18,551 nucleotides of DNA from Bacillota bacterium (GTDB lineage: Bacteria > Bacillota > Bacilli > Bacillales > Bacillaceae_J). Positions 7,122 through 13,833 of this stretch are shown here, piece by piece. The stretch lies in assembly GCA_023457235.1 (NCBI GenBank), contig JAEWMK010000529.1, forward strand, positions 1 to 18,551, written 5' to 3'. Each line of letters begins with the position of its first letter. Within the stretch, counting starts at the first letter, position 1. The notes beneath the pieces are model-generated. The model was not told the DNA's origin. It did not search any database and saw nothing but the letters and a program-made list of their open reading frames with translations. The translations under genes and the position numbers were made by a program.

Positions 7122-8270
7122 ATGGATTTTGTAAAATTAAAAGATGAAATCATTGCCTATAGCAAAGAAATTGGAATAGATAAAATCGGTTTTACAAGTG
7201 CTGATCCATTTGTAGAATTGAAACAACGCTTATATACTCAACAAAAATTAAATTACCAATCAGGTTTCGAAGAGAGTGATATCGAAAAGAGAACCAATCC
7301 TGAACTCCTTTTGTCAGGTGCACGATCTATCATTTCGATAGCACTTGCCTATCCCTCGAAACTGAAAAATGCACCGCGAAGTACACGAGAAGAACGTCGT
7401 GGACTTTTTTGCCGTGCCTCATGGGGGACAGATTATCATCATATATTACGAGATCGTTTAAATAAATTAGAAGAGTTTATTTTAGAAAAAATCCCTGATG
7501 CTAAAATTAAATCAATGGTGGATACCGGCGAGTTATCCGATCGAGCCGTTGCTGAAAGAGCAGGAATAGGTTGGAGTGGAAAAAATTGTGCGGTTATTAC
7601 GCCGGAGTTTGGTTCCTATGTTTACTTAGGTGAAATGATCACAACCATTCCATTCCCATCCGATCAACCGATTGAAGATATGTGCGGCACATGTACGAAG
7701 TGTTTGGAAGCTTGTCCTACAGGTGCATTGGTGCAGGGGGGACAGATTAATGCAACGAAATGTATTGGGTTTTTAACACAAACAAAAGGATTTATAGAGG
7801 ATGAATATCGGGACAAGATCGGAAATCGTGTATATGGCTGCGATACATGCCAAATGGTTTGTCCTCATAATAAGGGGAAAGATTTCGACTTCCATGTTGA
7901 GATGGATCCGGATCCAGAGGTTGTCAAGCCCAAGTTAAAATCACTTCTTTTTATCAGCAACAAAGAGTTTAAAGAAAAGTTTGGCCCTCTTGCCGGATCA
8001 TGGAGAGGGAAGAAGCCGATTCAAAGAAATGCGATTATTGGCTTAGCCCACTATAAAGATGAAACTGCGATTAACGATCTTGCTAAGGTTTTGTCTGAAG
8101 ATACACGTCCAGTTTTAAGAGGTACAGCTGCTTGGGCTATTGGAAAAATCGGAGTTCCTGAAGGCAAGGCCATATTGGAGCACGCTAAGGAAAAAGAGAC
8201 GGATGAAGATGTTTTACATGAGATTGATAAGGGTCTAAAATTATTAGAAACTTCAATTGAAAGGTCATGA
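7122..8270 (+). CDS. queG: Epoxyqueuosine reductase QueG
   Basis: QueG performs the last step of queuosine synthesis, reducing epoxyqueuosine at the wobble position 34 of tRNAs with GUN anticodons. It uses cobalamin and two [4Fe-4S] clusters. Over 382 residues, VDTGELSDRAVAERAGIGWSG (133-153) contains Asp134, the catalytic proton donor of the B. subtilis enzyme. Cluster ligands are visible as CGTCTKCLEACP (Cys188, 191, 194, 198), Cys214 and CDTCQMVCP (Cys240, 243, 247). The C-terminal 90 residues have the HEAT-like repeat pattern (LRGTAAWAIGKIG) used to grip tRNA. The stop codon overlaps the ogt start in a run of ATGs. This is the yhbA position of B. subtilis, beside yhbB and trmL. Confidence 0.95.
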   Translation: MDFVKLKDEIIAYSKEIGIDKIGFTSADPFVELKQRLYTQQKLNYQSGFEESDIEKRTNPELLLSGARSIISIALAYPSKLKNAPRSTREERRGLFCRASWGTDYHHILRDRLNKLEEFILEKIPDAKIKSMVDTGELSDRAVAERAGIGWSGKNCAVITPEFGSYVYLGEMITTIPFPSDQPIEDMCGTCTKCLEACPTGALVQGGQINATKCIGFLTQTKGFIEDEYRDKIGNRVYGCDTCQMVCPHNKGKDFDFHVEMDPDPEVVKPKLKSLLFISNKEFKEKFGPLAGSWRGKKPIQRNAIIGLAHYKDETAINDLAKVLSEDTRPVLRGTAAWAIGKIGVPEGKAILEHAKEKETDEDVLHEIDKGLKLLETSIERS

Positions 8271-8800
8271 TGATGATGGCACGGCTAATTTTTTATTCAG
8301 AAATGGAAAGTCCTATTGGTCCGTTAACGATTATCGGGACAAAGGAAAACGGTTTATGCAATATTGAATTCGGTTCAATCGGGGACGTACAGGACAAGCT
8401 AACAGCTTGGCTTGAAAAGCACATGCAAGATGGCGAGTTAAAATTTAGTGACGAAGAACTTCTTCCGGTAGTACAAGCGTTGGACGACTATTTTAAAGGA
8501 AATCACCAAAAGAATTTTGACTTACCAATCGAGCTGCACGGAACACCATTCCAAAAGAAAGTTTGGAATGAACTTTTAAATATTGAATACGGTACGACAA
8601 AATCATATAAAGACATTGCCGAAGCAATCGCAGCACCGAAAGCAGTCCGGGCAATTGGTACCGCCATTGGGCAGAATCCGGTACCTATCATTATTCCGTG
8701 TCACCGTGTTATTAATACTAACGGAAAACTAGGGGGCTTTACTGGTGGTCTTGATAAAAAAATAAAACTGTTAGAATTAGAAAAGATGAAGTGCCTATAG
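8267..8800 (+). CDS. ogt: Methylated-DNA-[protein]-cysteine S-methyltransferase (Ogt/AdaB type)
   Basis: This suicide repair protein removes alkyl groups from O6-alkylguanine (and O4-alkylthymine) onto its own cysteine. The signature IIIPCHRVI carries the acceptor Cys145, counted from the first ATG. The helix-turn-helix region has KAVRAIGTAIGQNP (residues 125-138), with the Arg128 finger and Asn137 typical of the family. An N-terminal ferredoxin-like domain (about 5-90) is present. The first codon is uncertain: four ATGs follow one another (8267, 8270, 8273, 8276), the first overlapping the queG stop. GAAAGG at 8259-8264 is only two bases from the first but a normal distance from the third or fourth. 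The overlap implies translational coupling with queG. A terminator overlaps the stop codon. Confidence 0.94.
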   Translation: MMMMARLIFYSEMESPIGPLTIIGTKENGLCNIEFGSIGDVQDKLTAWLEKHMQDGELKFSDEELLPVVQALDDYFKGNHQKNFDLPIELHGTPFQKKVWNELLNIEYGTTKSYKDIAEAIAAPKAVRAIGTAIGQNPVPIIIPCHRVINTNGKLGGFTGGLDKKIKLLELEKMKCL

Positions 8801-8827
8801 CCCATATAGGCACTTTATTCTTTTTTA
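8789..8827 (+). terminator. Terminator overlapping the ogt stop codon
   Basis: An 11-base perfect stem, AAGTGCCTATA (8789-8799) with TATAGGCACTT (8805-8815), is followed by TATTCTTTTTT. The ogt TAG (8798-8800) lies inside the hairpin. The U-run is interrupted, so some read-through into the next gene is possible. Confidence 0.75.
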
Positions 8828-8878
8828 ATACATATACATATAACCATGAATGTCCTCCTGAAGAAAGGATGAGAAAAT

Positions 8879-9802
8879 ATGGCATCATGGTTAGAGGAAC
8901 TAGAACAGCTTGTAAATCAGCGGCTCAATATGTTAATTGGGAACAAAGTGGGTTATAGAAACACCCTTCAAGTTAACGAAGAGGACCAGATATTAATAGA
9001 AAAAACAACAAATCAATATAAAAAACGAAAATCCCAAATTGTGAAAGCAACAACCAATGCTCAAATTACTAATGAAAAAAATATCGATGATGTCCGCTAT
9101 ATAGATTATGTACTTCATCATCAGTATTTGGTTAAGCAGCCGAAAGATAAATTTTATATAGAAGAAAATATTGAACAGAGACAAGCAATCATTAAAAATA
9201 ACCAAATTATTATGGATTCCACAATCAAGAAAGAACCGACTGCCATTGAGGAAACAGAGGGACCGATCAGGCATGAAGATTATAAACATTCCGAGGACAT
9301 CCTAAGGCAAAGCTATTATTATGACCGAAGAGCAGCTGTGCAATATGCCGAAAGATGGTGGAATAGCTATAATCCGAAATATAAACAATTTAAAGATGAT
9401 TGTACAAACTTTATTTCGCAATGCGTACACGAGGGTGGGGTTCCGATGACGGGATTTGGAAACCGAAATAAAGGATGGTGGTATAACGGTAAGTCGTGGA
9501 GTTTTAGCTGGACGGTTGCTAATTCATTTCGATGGCATTTAAGTGGTGCGAAAGAAGGAATCTTAGCACAAGAGGTTCCTTCTGCGAGTCACTTAAATAT
9601 TGGTGATGTCATCTGTTATGATTTTGAAGGTGACGGGAGATGGAATCATAACACTATTGTTGTAGCCAAGGATGTAAATAATGAGCCACTAGTGAATGCC
9701 CATACCTATAATAGTCGGATGCGCTACTGGGCTTATGAAGATTCCACTGCTTATACCCCAAATATTAAATACAAGTTTTTTCATATTCTGGATAGAAAAT
9801 AG
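8879..9802 (+). CDS. yhbB: Amidase-domain protein, YhbB-like
   Basis: The C-terminal half (about residues 145-300 of 307) is a putative amidase domain of the Amidase_6 type, a papain-like fold. YDRRAAVQYAERWWNSYNP leads into the catalytic-looking DCTNFISQC (Cys175), with later DGRWNHNTIVVA (His257) and NAHTYNSR (His275). The N-terminal half is hydrophilic, rich in Lys, Glu and Gln, and probably helical, with no relative I can name. There is no clear signal peptide, so the protein is either cytoplasmic (perhaps forespore or mother cell) or exported by an unusual route. The substrate is unknown; cell-wall peptide or another amide bond is possible. The place between queG and trmL matches yhbB of B. 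subtilis. AGAAAGGATGA (8862-8872) precedes the ATG. Confidence 0.82.
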   Translation: MASWLEELEQLVNQRLNMLIGNKVGYRNTLQVNEEDQILIEKTTNQYKKRKSQIVKATTNAQITNEKNIDDVRYIDYVLHHQYLVKQPKDKFYIEENIEQRQAIIKNNQIIMDSTIKKEPTAIEETEGPIRHEDYKHSEDILRQSYYYDRRAAVQYAERWWNSYNPKYKQFKDDCTNFISQCVHEGGVPMTGFGNRNKGWWYNGKSWSFSWTVANSFRWHLSGAKEGILAQEVPSASHLNIGDVICYDFEGDGRWNHNTIVVAKDVNNEPLVNAHTYNSRMRYWAYEDSTAYTPNIKYKFFHILDRK

Positions 9803-9807
9803 ATGTA

Positions 9808-9816
9808 TGCTATAAT
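9808..9816 (+). promoter_or_regulatory. Extended -10 promoter upstream of trmL
   Basis: TGC followed by TATAAT (-10 at 9811-9816) forms an extended -10, 44 bases before the trmL ATG. No convincing -35 is seen about 17 bases upstream. It starts just after the previous stop codon. Confidence 0.5.
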
Positions 9817-9859
9817 ATAATGGCTGAATTCAATTTTTTAGGAACTAGAGGGTGAAAGT

Positions 9860-10333
9860 ATGGGTATACATGTCGTACTATATCAACCAGAAATTCCAGC
9901 TAATACAGGGAATATAGCGAGAACTTGTGCAGCTACAAATACACCATTGCACTTAATCCATCCACTTGGATTTTCCACTGAAGATAAAGTTTTAAAAAGA
10001 GCCGGTCTGGATTATTGGGAGTTTGTAAAAATTCATAATTATGATTCATTGGATGTTTTTTTTGAACAAACCAAAGGTGGCAAATATTATTTCATAACGA
10101 AATTTGGAGAAAACAAATATACAGATTTTGATTTAAGCAATATAGAGGAAGAAATATATTTTATTTTCGGGAAAGAAACTACGGGATTGCCTAAGGACCT
10201 AATCACCGAGTATCCAGAAGCATGTTTACGCCTGCCTATGACTGAAAATGTTAGATCGCTTAATTTATCGAATACGGCCGCGATCATAGTATATGAAGCA
10301 CTAAGACAACAAAATTACCCTGGTTTAGCATAA
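9860..10333 (+). CDS. trmL: tRNA (cytidine(34)-2'-O)-methyltransferase TrmL (CspR)
   Basis: TrmL is a SPOUT-class methyltransferase that 2'-O-methylates the wobble nucleotide (Cm34 or cmnm5Um34) of tRNA-Leu using S-adenosylmethionine. At 157 residues it is the minimal SPOUT domain. The motifs are in order: PEIPANTGNIARTCAA (residues 10-25), IFGKETTGLP near 103-112 and the knot helix RSLNLSNTAAIIVYEALRQ near the C-terminus. The start ATG follows GAGGGTGA at about eight bases. With queG, this puts two tRNA wobble-position enzymes in one neighbourhood. A strong bidirectional terminator starts at its stop codon. Confidence 0.95.
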   Translation: MGIHVVLYQPEIPANTGNIARTCAATNTPLHLIHPLGFSTEDKVLKRAGLDYWEFVKIHNYDSLDVFFEQTKGGKYYFITKFGENKYTDFDLSNIEEEIYFIFGKETTGLPKDLITEYPEACLRLPMTENVRSLNLSNTAAIIVYEALRQQNYPGLA

Positions 10334-10379
10334 AAAATGACCTTAGTTAGGAGCAGTTCCTTTACTAAGGTCATTTTTT
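10332..10379 (+). terminator. Bidirectional terminator after trmL
   Basis: A 16-base perfect stem, AAAAAATGACCTTAGT (10332-10347) with ACTAAGGTCATTTTTT (10364-10379), has an inner AGGA/TCCT extension. U-runs are present on both strands, so it can also stop the convergent small minus-strand gene. Confidence 0.9.
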
Positions 10380-10385
10380 CTACAT

Positions 10386-10539
10386 CTTGTCTAGCTCCAG
10401 CGCCTATCGCCTAGCAAACTTCAGGTCTCCTCCCTACGATAAGGGCAACTAAGAATTGCTAACGCAATTCAAGTTTCCTTTATCGCTGTCGTTGTACCCT
10501 CCAGTTTGTACGGCGATGAGCAAGGCGCTTCCGCTTTTC
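10386..10539. repeat. Structured intergenic element, probably an interspersed Bacillaceae repeat
   Basis: About 150 bases of richer G+C than the surroundings and no gene. The ends pair (AGCGCCT 10399-10405 with AGGCGCT 10523-10529). Inside, CGATAA (10437-10442) pairs with TTATCG (10480-10485), AACT (10447-10450) with AGTT (10472-10475), and GAATTGC (10453-10459) with GCAATTC (10464-10470) across a four-base loop. The opening TGTCTAGCTCCAGCGCCTA and the closing CGCTTCCGCTTTTCTC look like a sequence I have seen scattered in many Bacillus-group genomes; that recollection is not a search result. Its function is unknown. Confidence 0.55.
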
Positions 10540-10542
10540 TCA

Positions 10543-10632
10543 TTAATTTTGGTTTGGCTTATCATTGTATCCAGAAGTGAAGATAGCTGTTAAGAATGCA
10601 AGGATAACGACCATTATTAAAATAAAACCCAT
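10543..10632 (-). CDS. Small membrane protein of 29 residues, unknown function
   Basis: Read on the minus strand, the frame starts with ATG at 10632 and ends with TAA at 10543-10545. It has MGFILIMVVILAFLTAIF as a single membrane segment and a short polar tail (TSGYNDKPNQN). Three independent signals support it: a perfect Shine-Dalgarno TAAGGAGG (plus-strand 10640-10647) seven bases before the ATG, a promoter upstream (10680-10708), and a protein that is exactly one transmembrane helix plus tail. It is convergent with trmL and divergent from prkA. I do not recognise the family; it resembles in style the small sporulation or membrane peptides of Bacillus. It is shorter than common gene-calling cutoffs, so it is easily missed. 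Confidence 0.78.
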   Translation of the reverse strand: MGFILIMVVILAFLTAIFTSGYNDKPNQN

Positions 10633-10679
10633 GGAAATTCCTCCTTATGTAAGAGTTCCTTAAGACACAATATAGTTTT

Positions 10680-10708
10680 ATTATAGCCCAACTTGTCCCA
10701 ACTGTGAA
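10680..10708 (-). promoter_or_regulatory. Sigma-A promoter of the 29-residue minus-strand gene
   Basis: Read on the minus strand: TTCACA (-35, plus-strand 10703-10708), a 17-base spacer, TATAAT (-10, plus-strand 10680-10685). Five of six bases match the -35 consensus and all six match the -10. The predicted start is about 40 bases before the small gene. Confidence 0.7.
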
Positions 10709-10726
10709 TGAAAAGTATGAAGAAAA

Positions 10727-10872
10727 TTTAACTTTATTAAGCAGAAGTGGATTCACTTCCGCTTAATAAAGTTAAAGCCTCCGGCGGATGCCTCAGATTT
10801 TCAAAGGAAGTTTTTCGAGCAAGCTCGAAAAAATCTGGGCATAAATACACCAAGGTGTATTTTATTTTTATT
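10727..10872. repeat. Three-hairpin intergenic element upstream of prkA
   Basis: The first hairpin has a 16-base perfect stem, TTTAACTTTATTAAGC (10727-10742) with its complement at 10761-10776, extended inside by GAAGTG/CACTTC. The second is TTTTTCGAGC (10811-10820) with GCTCGAAAAA (10823-10832), enclosed by an outer TGCC-CAGATTTT / AAAATCTG-GGCA stem. The third is AAATACACC (10843-10851) with GGTGTATTT (10854-10862), followed by TATTTTTATT, and looks like a + strand terminator. The element may be another dispersed repeat or a non-coding RNA. The stretch from it to 10966 shows nothing I can name. Confidence 0.6.
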
Positions 10873-10966
10873 ATTCTACGGCAGAAATCAATGGCGCAAT
10901 GGCCTATATATGCATAGGCTGTAGTAAGCATTCTTTTTATTTTAAATAGTTGTTTAAGAATAAAAG

Positions 10967-10995
10967 ACATGTTAAGTAACAATACAGCATAAAGT
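10967..10995 (+). promoter_or_regulatory. Candidate sigma-E promoter of prkA
   Basis: ACATGTT (10967-10973), a 14-base spacer, then CATAAAGT (10988-10995) resembles the mother-cell sigma-E pattern (-35 KMATATT, -10 CATACANT): five of seven and seven of eight positions agree. prkA of B. subtilis is sigma-E dependent. The predicted start is about 35 bases before the ATG. Confidence 0.45.
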
Positions 10996-11039
10996 GATAT
11001 AAACCACTAAATTGAATCTCAACTTAGAGGGAGGTACTT

Positions 11040-12935
11040 ATGGACATCTTAAAAAAGATTCAAATGCACCGTGAGGAAGAGGAACGCTTGGCGTGGGAAG
11101 GTACCTTCGCTGAATATTTGGACATTGTGAAAGAAAGACCGTATGTGGCGCAAACAGCTCATTCTCGAGTATATAATATGATTAAAGATGCTGGAGTCGA
11201 GGAAATTGACGGAGAAAAAAAATATTCATTTTTCCGTAATCAAATGTTTGGGATTGATGATGCCATTGAGCGGTTAGTAGAGGAATACTTTCATCCTGCA
11301 GCGAAAAGGCTTGATGTAAAGAAACGTATTTTATTATTAATGGGACCTGTTAGTGGTGGTAAATCTACACTTGTTACAATGCTGAAAAGAGGCTTAGAGG
11401 CGTATTCACGAACTGACAAAGGTGCTGTTTATGCAATCAAGGGTTGTCCAATGCATGAAGATCCCCTCCATATGATTCCGCCCAATCTTCGCGAAGATTT
11501 TTACAAGGAATACGGTATTAGGATAGAAGGAAATCTGTCACCATTAAATATGATGAGGCTAGAGGAAGAATATGGCGGCCGCATTGAGGATGTTATTGTC
11601 GAAAGAATCTTCTTCTCGGAAAATAAGCGGGTTGGGATTGGAACATTTAGCCCATCCGATCCAAAATCACAGGATATTGCTGATTTAACGGGAAGTATCG
11701 ACTTTTCAACCATTGCCGAATTCGGCTCTGAATCTGACCCTCGTGCCTACCGCTTTGACGGCGAATTAAATAAAGCAAACCGTGGAATGATGGAATTCCA
11801 GGAAATGCTGAAGTGTGATGAAAAATTCCTATGGCATTTGCTTTCCTTAACACAAGAAGGGAATTTTAAAGCCGGTCGCTTTGCCCTGATTAGTGCGGAT
11901 GAATTGATCATCGCCCATACGAATGAAGCGGAGTATCGATCATTTATCTCCAATAAGAAAAATGAAGCATTGCACTCTCGGATCATCGTTATGCCTATTC
12001 CTTACAACTTAAGCTATAGTGAGGAAGAACGGATTTATGAGAAGATGATCAATGAAAGTGAAATGGCCCATGTTCACATCGCACCGCACACGTTAAAAGT
12101 TGCGGCTATGTTCACAATTTTAACCCGTTTAAAAGATTCTAAAAAAGCGGGAGTCGACCTTGTGAAGAAGATGAGGCTATATGATGGAGAAATTCTTGAA
12201 GGTTTTAATGATGTTGATGTAGAGGAAATGAGAAGAGAACATATGGATGAAGGAATGAAAGGAATTGATCCGCGCTATGTCATTAACCGGATCTCTTCAG
12301 CCATCATTCGTAAGGATTCACCATCGATTAATGCTCTCGATGTATTGCGATCATTGAAGGATGGTTTAGACCAGCATGCTTCCATTTCTAATGAAGATCG
12401 GGAACGATTCATGAATTTCATTTCTGTTGCCCGCAGAGAATATGACGAAATCGCCAAGAAGGAAGTACAAAAAGCATTCGTTTATTCTTATGAGGAATCA
12501 GCAAAAACATTGATGGATAATTACCTTGATAATGTCGAAGCATTTTGCAATAAGAATAAGCTCCGCGACCCATTAACAGGTGAAGAAATGAATCCGGATG
12601 AAAAATTAATGCGTTCGATTGAAGAGCAAATTGGAATCTCTGAAAATGCGAAAAAAGCATTCCGTGAAGAAATTCTAATTAGAATTTCAGCCTACGCTCG
12701 TAAAGGAAAGCGCTTTGATTATAATTCACATGAAAGATTACGTGAAGCCATTCAGAAAAAGCTATTTGCTGACCTGAAGGATATTGTTAAAATCACAACT
12801 TCCTCCAAGACACCGGATGAACAGCAGCTAAAGAAAATCAATGAGGTTGTGGCAACACTTATTGATGAATATGGCTATAATTCCACATCTGCGAATGAGC
12901 TATTACGTTATGTAGGAAGCTTGTTAAATCGATAA
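11040..12935 (+). CDS. prkA: PrkA, AAA+ serine protein kinase / protease-like protein
   Basis: PrkA is a 631-residue P-loop protein first described as a serine kinase and more recently reported to act as an ATP-dependent protease; in Bacillus it belongs to the sporulation programme. The N-terminal AAA-type domain (about 1-390) has Walker A GPVSGGKS at 102-109. The C-terminal part (about 400-620) is helical and charged, as in the PrkA C-terminal family. Length and ends match intact PrkA. GAGGGAGG lies just before the ATG. In B. subtilis yhbH follows prkA, but here the next gene is an ECF transporter component and no yhbH is in the window. The candidate sigma-E promoter and three-hairpin element lie upstream, and a strong terminator downstream. 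Confidence 0.95.
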   Translation: MDILKKIQMHREEEERLAWEGTFAEYLDIVKERPYVAQTAHSRVYNMIKDAGVEEIDGEKKYSFFRNQMFGIDDAIERLVEEYFHPAAKRLDVKKRILLLMGPVSGGKSTLVTMLKRGLEAYSRTDKGAVYAIKGCPMHEDPLHMIPPNLREDFYKEYGIRIEGNLSPLNMMRLEEEYGGRIEDVIVERIFFSENKRVGIGTFSPSDPKSQDIADLTGSIDFSTIAEFGSESDPRAYRFDGELNKANRGMMEFQEMLKCDEKFLWHLLSLTQEGNFKAGRFALISADELIIAHTNEAEYRSFISNKKNEALHSRIIVMPIPYNLSYSEEERIYEKMINESEMAHVHIAPHTLKVAAMFTILTRLKDSKKAGVDLVKKMRLYDGEILEGFNDVDVEEMRREHMDEGMKGIDPRYVINRISSAIIRKDSPSINALDVLRSLKDGLDQHASISNEDRERFMNFISVARREYDEIAKKEVQKAFVYSYEESAKTLMDNYLDNVEAFCNKNKLRDPLTGEEMNPDEKLMRSIEEQIGISENAKKAFREEILIRISAYARKGKRFDYNSHERLREAIQKKLFADLKDIVKITTSSKTPDEQQLKKINEVVATLIDEYGYNSTSANELLRYVGSLLNR

Positions 12936-12952
12936 AAATAAAAAAGGTTCCC

Positions 12953-12992
12953 AAAGATGCCCAAAAAAGTTTAGCTTTTGGGCATCTTTTTT
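12953..12992 (+). terminator. Terminator after prkA
   Basis: A 14-base perfect stem, AAAGATGCCCAAAA (12953-12966) with TTTTGGGCATCTTT (12976-12989), is followed by a U-run. Confidence 0.92.
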
Positions 12993-13048
12993 GTATAATC
13001 GAAATAGTACTAGCAATCTTAAAAGACAAATTAAGACAGGAGATTCCG

Positions 13049-13648
13049 ATGAGTCCTCAAAATGAAAATAAAACATTTAGACTTGCCATACTAGGTGTGC
13101 TTACTGCAATTGTAATAATTCAAACGTTTATTCCTTTTCTTGGCTACATACCAGTTGGTCCGCTTAGTTTGACGATTATTCCAATTACAGTAATTGTAGC
13201 CGCCTTTGTTTTTGGTCCAAAAAACGGAGCAATCGTTGGCGGCATTTGGGGTTTGATCACATTCATAAGGGCGTTTATAGCCCCAACTAGCCCATTAGCT
13301 CCGCTAATCTTTACGAATCCATTAATATCCGTCGTCCCAAGAATTTTAATTGGTGTCGTTGCTGGATATGTTTTTGCACGCTTTTCGAAAACGAAGCAAG
13401 GGTCTGCTTGGTCGATGCGGATTGCAGCATTATTAGGGTCTATGACTAATACTATATTAGTGCTTGGTTTAACCTATCTATTTTATAAAGAACCCTATGC
13501 AAATGCGATGGATATGGATGTGAGTGAAGTCTTACCAGCGATTTTATACATACTTGTTACAAACGGTATAGCGGAAGCTGTTCTTTCGGCGATTATTGCG
13601 CCGATAATAGCAAGGCCATTATTACGATTAAATAAGAAAAACATATAG
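13049..13648 (+). CDS. ECF transporter S component, substrate not assigned
   Basis: This is the membrane-embedded substrate-binding subunit of an energy-coupling factor importer; such proteins take up vitamins or related compounds with a shared EcfAA'T module. The 199 residues have about six membrane segments (12-30, 38-56, 58-78, 92-112, 122-146, 160-190). The first helix starts as RLAILGVLTAIVIIQTFIP, then GPLSLTIIPITVIVAAFVFGPKNG, typical of the group, which includes riboflavin, pantothenate and other S components. No EcfA or EcfT gene is adjacent, as usual for group II systems. No known riboswitch was recognised in the 50 bases upstream, so the substrate is open. The ribosome binding site is ACAGGAGA (13036-13043). 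Confidence 0.85.
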   Translation: MSPQNENKTFRLAILGVLTAIVIIQTFIPFLGYIPVGPLSLTIIPITVIVAAFVFGPKNGAIVGGIWGLITFIRAFIAPTSPLAPLIFTNPLISVVPRILIGVVAGYVFARFSKTKQGSAWSMRIAALLGSMTNTILVLGLTYLFYKEPYANAMDMDVSEVLPAILYILVTNGIAEAVLSAIIAPIIARPLLRLNKKNI

Positions 13649-13658
13649 GAAAATGAAC

Positions 13659-13691
13659 AAGACAACTATTTAATAATGTTGTCTTTTTTAT
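13659..13691 (+). terminator. Terminator after the ECF S component gene
   Basis: An eight-base stem, AAGACAAC (13659-13666) with GTTGTCTT (13678-13685), has an 11-base A/T loop and a U-run. Confidence 0.75.
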
Positions 13692-13833
13692 TTAATGAGT
13701 TTTGCGATCCTTAGTAAAATTCATAATTCATTCAATTTTTTACATAAAAAGCAACAGAATATGGAAAACGTCAGTAGTAAAATAGAAGTAAGTAATATTG
13801 CATTTGTTATTAATGTGTGAGAGGAGAATTTAA

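Noticed and set aside
10543..10632. Type I toxin interpretation of the 29-residue peptide
   Set aside because: No clear antisense RNA promoter or toxin-family motif was seen; kept only as a small membrane protein.
10737..10982. 81-residue minus-strand reading frame
   Set aside because: It runs through the hairpin element, has no ribosome binding site and no protein-like composition; it is explained by the repeat structure.
12994..12999. TATAAT as promoter of the ECF S component gene
   Set aside because: It overlaps the tail of the prkA terminator and has no acceptable -35 box; not strong enough to list.
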